Assembly: GCA_028708585.1 (NCBI GenBank)
Contig: JAQVYO010000001.1
Span: 4,705 to 26,837 of the forward strand
Direction of reading: 5' to 3'
Source of the DNA: Oscillospiraceae bacterium
GTDB taxonomy: Bacteria > Bacillota > Clostridia > Oscillospirales > Oscillospiraceae
DNA: 22,133 bases
Position 1 is the first letter of the stretch. Every line of letters begins with the position of its first letter. A program made the translations under genes and the position numbers. Of this stretch, positions 1 to 6,345 are shown piece after piece. The notes beneath the pieces were generated by a model. That model was not told the DNA's origin, did no database searches, and saw only the letters and a program-made list of their open reading frames with translations.

Positions 1-1
1 C

Positions 2-406
2 CCGGAAATTAACCACGGGATCGATGAATTGATCGCCTCTTTCGGTTTTATCCTTCTCTCGGAGGACGCGGTGGACAACCACATGGAAAAGGAGCCTCGC
101 CGGGTGCTCAATCAGTGGACCTACCAAAGCAGAATGTATGAGGCCGCCCGGTATGTCTGCACTCAGGAGGACATGAACCTCATTCAGCTGGTTTCCTTCG
201 GCTGCGGCATCGACGCCATTACCGGAGATGAAATGCGGGATATCCTGGAATCCGGCGGAAAATTATATACCCAGCTGAAAATCGATGAAATCAACAATCT
301 TGGCGCGGTCAAAATCCGTGTGCGGAGCTTAATGGCGGCAATTGACGCCCGGGAACGGATGCACCAGGCAAACGCGCAAACCGTGCGCCGCTCCGCCTCC
401 GCGTAA
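2..406 (+). CDS. Acyl-CoA dehydratase activase-related protein, C-terminal part (partial)
   Basis: The reading frame is open from base 2, so the gene begins upstream of the window; the first possible internal start (TTG at 29) is not the real start. About 134 residues are visible. They match the C-terminal end (DUF2229 region) of large BadF/BadG/HgdC-type activases: an opening PEINHGIDELI-like stretch, then LVSFGCGIDAIT, then LKIDEINNLGAVKIRVRSLM before the end. Family members are ATP-dependent electron donors that prime 2-hydroxyacyl-CoA dehydratases or related radical enzymes; the ATPase domains would lie upstream and cannot be seen here. The downstream HgdB-like gene begins 41 bases later on the same strand. 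In many Clostridia these two parts are fused in one protein of about 1400 residues, so this looks like the split version. The physiological substrate is unknown. Confidence 0.85.
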   Translation, partial: PEINHGIDELIASFGFILLSEDAVDNHMEKEPRRVLNQWTYQSRMYEAARYVCTQEDMNLIQLVSFGCGIDAITGDEMRDILESGGKLYTQLKIDEINNLGAVKIRVRSLMAAIDARERMHQANAQTVRRSASA

Positions 407-447
407 CGCTTTTTTGCGGCGGGTTTTGCAAAACGAAGGAGGGCTTT

Positions 448-1827
448 ATGGCCGAGCTACAATATGATACAACAGGCCGTCTCCTCTTTACGGAGGAAAT
501 GAAACGGGACTATACGCTCCTCATGCCGCAGATGCTCCCGGTGCATTTTTCCATGATGCAGCGCTGTCTTCAGCTGCATGGCTACAACGTGGATATGCTC
601 ACCACCAATCACCGGGCCATTGTAGACGAGGGTCTTAAATATGTACACAACGACACCTGCTACCCTGCCCTTCTGGTCATCGGCCAGCTGATCGACGCGG
701 TGAAAAGCGGCAAATACGACCCGCACAAGGTGGGTCTTCTCATCACCCAGACGGGAGGTGGCTGCCGGGCTTCCAATTATATTCATTTGCTGCGTAAGGC
801 GCTCCATAAGGCGGGGCTTTCCTACATTCCGGTGGTCTCGGTAAATTTGTCCGGCCTTGAAAAGAACCCTGGCTTCCGGCTGTCCCTTCCCCTCATGCTC
901 CAGTTTATTTTCTCCATGATGTATGGGGACATGATTGTTCAGACTGCCAGCCAGTGCCGCCCCTATGAGGTGGAGGAGGGCGCGGCCGACGCTTTGGTGG
1001 AACAGTGGATCGACCGGCTGGTGACCGGCTTTAAAAACGGAAATGGGCTTAGCTTCCGCTCCATGGTACGCAACTTCGACCGGATCGCCGAGGACTTTGC
1101 CGCTCTTCCAAAAGAAGGCCCGCCCAAAGTCCGGGTAGGGATCGTGGGGGAAATTTACATCAAATATGCGCCCCTAGGCAACAACAACCTGGAAGCGTTT
1201 CTGCTTTCAGAAGGAGTGGAACCGGTAATTCCCGGCCTCACCGATTTTATCATCTTTAAGACGTACAACCGGGATGTGGATGTGGACCTGTACGGGGGAA
1301 ACCGCCTGAAACAGATGGCGGCCCGGCTTCTGATGCGCTATATGGAAAAATGCCAGCGGGCCATGATCGCTTCCATGGCAAAGGCGGGCTTCCGGGCGCC
1401 GGAACCGTTTTCCATCCTGCACCGAGGAGTGCGGGGTTACCTGGGGGATGGCAATAAAATGGGCGAAGGCTGGCTGCTCACCGCGGAAATGCTGGAGCTG
1501 ATCCACAGTGGAACGCCAAATATCGTCTGCACCCAGCCCTTTGGCTGCCTGCCCAACCATGTAGTGGGCAAAGGCATGATCCGGCGTATCAAAGACGACT
1601 ATCCGGAATCCAATATCGTTGCCATTGACTACGACCCCGGCGCCACCAGGATCAACCAGGAAAACCGGATTAAACTGATGCTGGCAAACGCAAAACGGAC
1701 GGCGGATCCCGGCGTTTCGGAATGCGCGGGGGCTTCCAGCCTCTCCGGTTCCCCGGAAGCGGCAAAAGCGGCCCGCCAAAACGGTTCCAAACCCTCTGGC
1801 GCCGCGCCAAAGCGTGCTTCCACCTAA
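448..1827 (+). CDS. 2-hydroxyacyl-CoA dehydratase (HgdB-like) family protein
   Basis: A 459-residue protein matching the HgdB-like half of fused activase/dehydratase proteins. Visible family motifs are DEGLKYVHNDTCYPALLVIGQ (near residues 60-80), QTGGGCRASNY (101-111) and, late in the protein, IVCTQPFGCLPNHVVGKG followed by an IVAIDYDPGA segment. The conserved cysteines (C71, C106 and the late C..C pair) are candidate iron-sulfur ligands. It starts at ATG 448 with AAGGAGGG five bases upstream. After the conserved domain ends near IKLMLANAK, about 40 residues of Ala/Ser/Gly/Lys-rich low-complexity tail follow, which is unusual. Many proteins of this subgroup are orphans whose dehydratase substrate is unproven, so the exact reaction should not be assumed. 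It is probably cotranscribed with the activase just upstream, and a terminator follows 33 bases after the stop. Confidence 0.85.
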   Translation: MAELQYDTTGRLLFTEEMKRDYTLLMPQMLPVHFSMMQRCLQLHGYNVDMLTTNHRAIVDEGLKYVHNDTCYPALLVIGQLIDAVKSGKYDPHKVGLLITQTGGGCRASNYIHLLRKALHKAGLSYIPVVSVNLSGLEKNPGFRLSLPLMLQFIFSMMYGDMIVQTASQCRPYEVEEGAADALVEQWIDRLVTGFKNGNGLSFRSMVRNFDRIAEDFAALPKEGPPKVRVGIVGEIYIKYAPLGNNNLEAFLLSEGVEPVIPGLTDFIIFKTYNRDVDVDLYGGNRLKQMAARLLMRYMEKCQRAMIASMAKAGFRAPEPFSILHRGVRGYLGDGNKMGEGWLLTAEMLELIHSGTPNIVCTQPFGCLPNHVVGKGMIRRIKDDYPESNIVAIDYDPGATRINQENRIKLMLANAKRTADPGVSECAGASSLSGSPEAAKAARQNGSKPSGAAPKRAST

Positions 1828-1860
1828 ATAAGCGCCGAGCCTTTCTTCAAAAAAACACAA

Positions 1861-1896
1861 AGGCCCGGAAGGCGGTTTCTTTTGCCTTCCGGGCCT
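1861..1896. terminator. Bidirectional terminator between the dehydratase gene and ilvD
   Basis: A perfect 13-bp inverted repeat (AGGCCCGGAAGGC at 1861-1873 with its complement at 1884-1896) encloses a 10-base loop. On the minus strand it is followed by a U-rich tract (the complement of the A-run at 1848-1860), so it is a good ilvD terminator. On the plus strand it lies 33 bases after the dehydratase gene, with only a weak T tract. It sits between two convergent genes. Confidence 0.85.
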
Positions 1897-1940
1897 TATA
1901 TTGTCCTGCAAACTGCAAACCGGCTCTCTTGGCGCCAGCC

Positions 1941-3599
1941 CTATTTCAGCACCGCGCCCTCCGAGGCGGAGGACACCAGCCTTGCATACCGGCCAAGCCA
2001 GCCGGTTTGAATTCTTGGTTCGGGACAGACCCAATTTGCCCGCCGCCTCTTAAGCTCCTCCTCGTCTACCAGCACATTGATGGAGTAGTTGGGAATGTCG
2101 ATGGAAATGATATCTCCTTCCTGAATCAGGGCAATGACGCCGCCCTCCGCCCCTTCCGGCGAAATATGGCCGATAGATGCGCCCCGGGTAGCGCCGGAAA
2201 ACCGCCCGTCGGTTAAAAGCGCCACTTCTTTGTCCAGACCCATGCCGGCAATGGCGGAGGTGGGACCCAGCATTTCCCGCATGCCGGGTCCGCCCTTTGG
2301 CCCTTCATAGCGGATCACCACCACGTCGCCGCTTTTGATTTTTAAATTGTAAATAGCTTCGATGGCCTCGTCTTCGCTGTTAAAGACCCGGGCGGGACCC
2401 TTGTGTACCAGCATTTCCGGCGCGACGGCCGAACGTTTGACTACCGCGCCGTCCTTTGCCAGGTTGCCGAACAGGACCGCGATGCCCCCCGTCTTGGAAT
2501 AAGGAGCGGAAAAGGGACGGATCACCTCATCATCCTGAACCGCAACGCCCGCCAAGTTTTCCGCCATGGTCTTTCCGGTAACGGTCAGAACCGAGCCGTC
2601 CACCGCGTTGTTCCGGAGCAGTTCGGACAGCAGAGCCTGCACGCCGCCAGCGGCGTTTAAATCCTGCACATGGTACGTCCCGGCGGGCGCCAGATGACAA
2701 AGGTTGGGGGTTTTGGCGCTGATCTCGTTGATATGCTTTAAATTGAGGTCCATGCCCCGCTCCTTGGCCACCGCCGTCAAATGCAGGACCGAATTGGAGG
2801 AGCAGCCCAAGGCCATGTCCGTGGTCAGCGCGTTTTCCAAAGAGGAATGGGTAATGATGTCCGAAGGCTTAATATTCTTTTGAACCAGCTCCACAATCTG
2901 CATGCCGGTTTCCTTGGCCAGCCGGATTCTTGCGGAATACACGGCGGGAATGGTGCCGTTGCCGGGGAGGGCCATGCCCAGGGCTTCGGTCAGGCAGTTC
3001 ATGGAATTGGCGGTAAACATCCCAGAGCAGGAACCGCAGCCCGGGCAGGCGTTGTCTTCCACTTCCTTGAGGCCGGCATCGTCCAGCTTTCCCGCTTTAT
3101 AGCTGCCCACCGCTTCAAAGACGCTGTTCAAATCTAAATTTTTCCCGTTGGGGGCTGTGGACAGCATAGGACCCCCGGAAACAAAAATAGACGGGAGATC
3201 CAAACGGGCCGCCGCCATCAGCATGCCCGGGACAATTTTGTCGCAGTTGGGAATGAACACCATCCCGTCCAGCGCGTGGGCCAGCGCCATGGTTTCGCAG
3301 GAATCGGCAATCAGCTCCCGGGATGCGAGGCTGTATTTCATCCCTTGGTGTCCCATTGCAATGCCGTCGCAGACACCGATCATGCCAAACTCCACAGGCG
3401 TTCCGCCCGCGGTGCGGATACCCGCTTTCACCGCTTCGGTAATGGTGTTCAGATGAATATGGCCCGGAATAATCTCATTATGAGAATTGACCACGCCGAT
3501 GAGGGGCTGGCTCAGCTCTCGGTCGGTATATCCCATCGCCTTGAACAGGCTGCGGTGGGGCGCTCGTTCCACCCCTTGGGTGACCTGTTGGCTGCGCAT
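1941..3599 (-). CDS. ilvD: Dihydroxy-acid dehydratase
   Basis: A 552-residue enzyme of normal family length. It dehydrates 2,3-dihydroxyisovalerate and 2,3-dihydroxy-3-methylvalerate to the 2-keto acids of valine and isoleucine synthesis. Visible motifs are VVNSHNEIIPGHIHL (near 37-50), CDGIAMGHQGMKYSL (77-91), the cluster motif IPNCDKIVPGMLM (116-128) and CPGCGSCSGMFTANSMNC (185-202). The early segment reads PGH rather than the PCN of [2Fe-2S] plant-type enzymes, which resembles the oxygen-labile [4Fe-4S] type and suits an anaerobe (inference). ATG 3599 has AGGAGG eight bases upstream. It is the last gene of the branched-chain set on this strand, but a terminator and an IS110 relic separate it from ilvC. 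I found no convincing promoter in the 280 bases upstream. Confidence 0.97.
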   Translation of the reverse strand: MRSQQVTQGVERAPHRSLFKAMGYTDRELSQPLIGVVNSHNEIIPGHIHLNTITEAVKAGIRTAGGTPVEFGMIGVCDGIAMGHQGMKYSLASRELIADSCETMALAHALDGMVFIPNCDKIVPGMLMAAARLDLPSIFVSGGPMLSTAPNGKNLDLNSVFEAVGSYKAGKLDDAGLKEVEDNACPGCGSCSGMFTANSMNCLTEALGMALPGNGTIPAVYSARIRLAKETGMQIVELVQKNIKPSDIITHSSLENALTTDMALGCSSNSVLHLTAVAKERGMDLNLKHINEISAKTPNLCHLAPAGTYHVQDLNAAGGVQALLSELLRNNAVDGSVLTVTGKTMAENLAGVAVQDDEVIRPFSAPYSKTGGIAVLFGNLAKDGAVVKRSAVAPEMLVHKGPARVFNSEDEAIEAIYNLKIKSGDVVVIRYEGPKGGPGMREMLGPTSAIAGMGLDKEVALLTDGRFSGATRGASIGHISPEGAEGGVIALIQEGDIISIDIPNYSINVLVDEEELKRRRANWVCPEPRIQTGWLGRYARLVSSASEGAVLK

Positions 3600-3683
3600 A
3601 GAAAAAACCTCCTGTTACTATATATTTGGTTGAGGGCACGGCATCCAGCCGTGTCTTTATCCATCTTGTTGCCTAAGCTGTTA

Positions 3684-3763
3684 GAATAAGAGGGCAATGG
3701 GTCTGACGGAAGCCTCCAAGGACTTTGCGTCCGTAATTAAGTCAGTCAGCCGTCCTCTTATTC
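3684..3763 (+). ncRNA. Candidate relic of an IS110 bridge RNA (structured 5' non-coding region)
   Basis: A 10-bp perfect stem (GAATAAGAGG at 3684-3693 with CCTCTTATTC at 3754-3763) closes a loop that contains further nested helices: CTGAC 3703-3707 with GTCAG 3741-3745, and ACGGA 3706-3710 with TCCGT 3730-3734 (these two overlap, so they are alternatives or adjacent), plus GGAC/GTCC. Unpaired stretches lie between the helices. IS110-group elements are known to encode a bridge RNA in the non-coding end upstream of the recombinase gene, with internal guide loops; position, strand and shape fit. The rest of the RNA could extend toward 3884. Identity is inferred from position and folding by eye only. 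Confidence 0.4.
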
Positions 3764-3884
3764 GCAGCGTTCGATTTGTGCAGGTTGAGCCGCCATCCGG
3801 CGCGTTCGTGTCATCAAACAGATAGAATCGGCAGTGAGAAAAGGGTGGTTTGCCAATTGTAAATCTGTGATGGGAGTGTAATTT

Positions 3885-4566
3885 ATGAACGCAGTCGGAA
3901 TTGATGTTTCCAAGGGCAAAAGCATGGTTGCCGTTGTCCGTCCCTTTGGAGAATTGGTGGTAAAGCCCTACGAGGTACACCACACCTCCAGCGAACTCAG
4001 CGAGCGGCAAGCTCACTGAAAAGTCTGGAGAGTGAAACGCGGGTGGTGTTGGAGCACACCGGGCGGTACTATGAGCCTGTCCGCACAGATGCTCCACGAT
4101 GCCGGAATTTTTGTCAGCGCGGTCAATCCGCTGCTCATCAAGGAATACGGAAACACTTCTCTGCGCAAGGTCAAAACCGATAAAGCGGATTCCCTCAAGA
4201 TTGCCCGGTACGGCCTTGAAAATTGGACGGAACTGCGTCAACATACTCCTATGGACACGATTCGTTATCAACTGAAAAGCATGAATCGGCAGTATGGTTT
4301 GTACACCAAGAGTAAAACGGCAATGAAGAACAATCTCATTGCCCTGCTCGACCAGACCTATCCCGGTGTAAACGCCCTCTTTGACAGCCCCGTCCGCGCG
4401 GATGGAAGTCAGAAGTGGGTGGATTTTGCCGCGTTCTTTTGGCATGTGGATTGTGTGCGGGGTATGAGCCAACAAGTTCCTGCGCATCTACTACGGCAGG
4501 GTGAAGGAGTTCATGAGCACCTTAGACACGCCTGTGGATATGGATTCAACTGGTCTTTCCCGATAA
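3885..4566 (+). pseudogene. IS110-family transposase, frameshifted and internally deleted
   Basis: ATG 3885 opens a DEDD-type IS110 transposase (MNAVGIDVSKGKSMVAVVRP). Near 3990-4001 a net one-base loss moves the coding sense to another frame, which reads SSLKSLESETRVVLEHTG and continues to about 4081. An extra base around 4082 restores the first frame for AQMLHDAGIFVSAVNPLLI, KTDKADSLKIAR and RADGSQKWVDF up to WHVDCVR near 4459. Coding sense then jumps, in a third frame, to ANKFLRIYYGRVKEF (from 4468), which is the extreme C-terminus of the family, ending at TAA 4564-4566. About 230 residues of the middle and C-terminal domain, including the serine-bearing Tnp_20-type domain, are therefore missing. 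The DEDD residues are partly retained (D7, the E of LEHTG, the Asps of KTDKAD), but no functional protein can be made. Confidence 0.88.
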
Positions 4567-4655
4567 CATACCGCCTGTTCACTTTGGGCCGGCGCTTCGG
4601 CGGTGGCCTGTCCCTTTTGCCCAATTCCTCATTACAAATTTTCCTCATTTGCCTA

Positions 4656-4683
4656 TTGACTTCTTATTTGCAGGCTTTATAAA
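4656..4683 (+). promoter_or_regulatory. Promoter-like sequence near the right end of the IS110 relic
   Basis: TTGACT (4656-4661), a 16-base spacer and TATAAA (4678-4683) form a near-consensus sigma-A promoter. It points toward the 3' end of ilvC on the opposite strand and is stopped about 50 bases later by the 4695-4745 hairpin with its T8 run. IS110-type circles are known to build a junction promoter from a -35 box near the right end, so the TTGACT may be element-derived. Activity is unproven. Confidence 0.45.
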
Positions 4684-4694
4684 AACCTTAAACC

Positions 4695-4745
4695 CGGAAT
4701 TGGGAACAGGGCGCTAAGGCTCCGTTCCCAATTTCCGTTTTTTTT
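4695..4745. terminator. Bidirectional terminator after ilvC
   Basis: CGGAATTGGGAAC (4695-4707) pairs with GTTCCCAATTTCCG (4724-4737) with a one-base bulge. On the plus strand a T8 run follows (4738-4745), a textbook terminator. On the minus strand the hairpin begins 10 bases after the ilvC stop and is followed by an interrupted U tract (GGGTTTAAGGTTTTT). It probably ends much of the ilvB-N-C transcript before ilvD. Confidence 0.8.
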
Positions 4746-4754
4746 ATGTAATTC

Positions 4755-5750
4755 TTATTTCTTGTCGCCCCAGAGCATTTTCTCCCGAAGCTCCTTGCCC
4801 ACGATTTCGCTCTGATGGTTCGCTTCCTTTTTCTTAGTGGCGTTGAAATAAGGCCGGCCGGACAGGTTTTCCAGAATCCAGTTGTGCGCAAAGGTGCCGT
4901 CCTGGATCTCGGTCAAAACCTTCTTCATTTCCTTCTTGGTCTCGCCGGTGACGATCCGAGGCCCAATGGTGTAATCGCCGTACTCGGCGGTGTCGGAAAT
5001 AGAATACCGCATGAAGTTCATACCGCCCTGATTGATGAGGTCCACAATCAGCTTCATCTCATGGATGCACTCAAAGTAAGCGCTTTCCGGCTGATATCCG
5101 GCTTCCACCAGCGTCTCGAAACCGGCGCGCATCAAGGCGGTTACGCCGCCGCACAAAACGGCCTGCTCACCAAAGAGGTCGGTCTCGGTCTCTTCCTGGA
5201 AGGTAGTCTGCAAAATGCCGGCTCTTGCGCCGCCGATCCCCGCGCCGTAGGCCAGGGCGGTCTTCATGCAGCTGCCGGTGGCATCCTGATAAACGGCAAC
5301 CAGGTCGGGAACGCCTTTGCCCTCCAGGTACTGGGAGCGGACAGTGTGGCCGGGGCCTTTGGGGGCAATCATGAACACGTCCACGTCTTTCGGGGGAACA
5401 ATCTGGCCGAAGTGAATGTTAAAGCCGTGGGCAAAGGCCAGGGCCTTGCCTGCGGAAAGGTTTGGCCCAATGTCCGATTTGTAAAGGGAGGCCTGCTTCT
5501 CGTCGTTGACCAGGATCATGATGATGTCGGACGCCTTGGTGGCTTCCGCCGCGGTCATCACCTTCATGCCGTCCGCTTCGGCTTTCGCCCAGGATTTGCT
5601 GCCGTTATAAAGGCCAACCACAACGTCCAAGCCGCTGTCCTTCAGGTTCTGGGCATGCGCGTGCCCCTGGCTGCCGTAACCCACGACGGCAATTTTCTTG
5701 CCCTTTAAAACATTCAGGTCACAGTCTTTTTCATAATACATCTTTGCCAT
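4755..5750 (-). CDS. ilvC: Ketol-acid reductoisomerase, class I
   Basis: A 331-residue class I enzyme of usual length, counted from ATG 5750 (MAKMYYEKDCDLNVL). It converts acetolactate and acetohydroxybutyrate to the dihydroxy acids using NAD(P)H and Mg2+. The Rossmann motif IAVVGYGSQGHAHAQNLKDS spans residues 20-39. The following loop, LYNGSKSWAKAEADG (47-61), keeps serines at the positions that usually bind the NADPH 2'-phosphate, so NADPH preference is expected (inference). The metal-binding second domain contains TETDLFGEQAVLCGG and CIHEMKLIVDLI. A longer frame opens at 5780, but the GGAGAA site just upstream of 5750 and family alignment favour the shorter start. Its first 20 bases overlap the end of ilvN, indicating tight cotranscription. 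A terminator follows the stop. Confidence 0.97.
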   Translation of the reverse strand: MAKMYYEKDCDLNVLKGKKIAVVGYGSQGHAHAQNLKDSGLDVVVGLYNGSKSWAKAEADGMKVMTAAEATKASDIIMILVNDEKQASLYKSDIGPNLSAGKALAFAHGFNIHFGQIVPPKDVDVFMIAPKGPGHTVRSQYLEGKGVPDLVAVYQDATGSCMKTALAYGAGIGGARAGILQTTFQEETETDLFGEQAVLCGGVTALMRAGFETLVEAGYQPESAYFECIHEMKLIVDLINQGGMNFMRYSISDTAEYGDYTIGPRIVTGETKKEMKKVLTEIQDGTFAHNWILENLSGRPYFNATKKKEANHQSEIVGKELREKMLWGDKK

Positions 5751-6273
5751 AGTTAAATTCTCCTTTTTCTTTGTTGTCATCGTAAATGGTAATGGGTCCC
5801 CGTTCCAATGCTACCATGCCCGTACGTGCCAGTTCCAGAATGCCGAATTCTTTCAGAAGCGCCAAAATAGCTCCGGTTTTTTCCGCATCCCCGGTCAGCT
5901 CAACCGTCAGGGCACTGCGAGAAACATCTATAATATTAGCCCGGAAAATATTCACGATCTGAATGATTTCATCTCGTTTTTCCCGTGTTTCCGCCTTAAC
6001 TTTAATCAGGAGCAGCTCCCGGCGCACAGATTTCCCGGGGTCCAGCCGCTGCACAGAGATGACGGGCCGCAGCTTGCTGAGCTGGCTTGCCACCTGCCGG
6101 ACCATCAAATCGTCCCCGACCATCAAAATGGTCATGCGGGAGACGGAAGGATCGTCGGTAACGCCCACCGCCAGGCTTTCAATATTGTACCCCTTCCGAG
6201 AAAAGAGACGCGACACCTGGGAGAGAACGCCCGCGTTGTTCTCCACAAGGACGGATAACGTATGCTGCTTCAT
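5731..6273 (-). CDS. ilvN: Acetolactate synthase small (regulatory) subunit
   Basis: A 180-residue protein beginning at ATG 6273 (MKQHTLSVLVENNAGVLSQV) with GGAGAA seven bases upstream; the frame stays open further upstream but lacks a site and homology. The N-terminal ACT domain (about residues 3-78) carries the valine-sensing NNAGVLSQVSRLFSRKGYNI segment. The C-terminal ALS_ss domain includes VRRELLLIKVKAETREKRDE and VELTGDAEKTGAI. The subunit binds the IlvB catalytic chain, raises its activity and confers feedback inhibition by valine. It lies 72 bases after ilvB and overlaps ilvC by 20 bases, so the three are one transcription unit. Its product gives enzyme-level valine control on top of the T-box control of the RNA. 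Confidence 0.95.
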   Translation of the reverse strand: MKQHTLSVLVENNAGVLSQVSRLFSRKGYNIESLAVGVTDDPSVSRMTILMVGDDLMVRQVASQLSKLRPVISVQRLDPGKSVRRELLLIKVKAETREKRDEIIQIVNIFRANIIDVSRSALTVELTGDAEKTGAILALLKEFGILELARTGMVALERGPITIYDDNKEKGEFNYGKDVL

Positions 6274-6345
6274 TTTCAATTCTCCTTTCCTTGGGCTTTG
6301 CCCACCTCGTGAAAACCGAATCAAACGGAAGGAACCCTAAGCGTC

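Larger units (their letters stand above)
3680..4690 (+). mobile_element. Degraded, internally deleted IS110-family element (approximate limits)
   Basis: The segment between ilvD and the ilvC terminator holds the two ends of an IS110-family transposase gene (see the pseudogene entry), a structured non-coding stretch before it and about 120 AT-rich bases after it. IS110 elements have no long terminal inverted repeats or clear target duplications, so the limits are estimated from where coding homology and structure stop. The left edge lies somewhere between 3620 and 3684, and the right edge between 4566 and 4694. It interrupts what would otherwise be an ilvB-N-C-D gene run on the other strand. 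It cannot move by itself. Confidence 0.7.

Noticed and set aside
3681..4487. 268-codon minus-strand open frame across the IS110 relic
   Set aside because: Antisense to clear IS110 transposase homology and runs into non-coding sequence; no independent support.
4815..5708. 297-codon plus-strand open frame opposite ilvC
   Set aside because: Lies wholly within ilvC on the other strand; His/Gly/Val-rich composition typical of a shadow frame.
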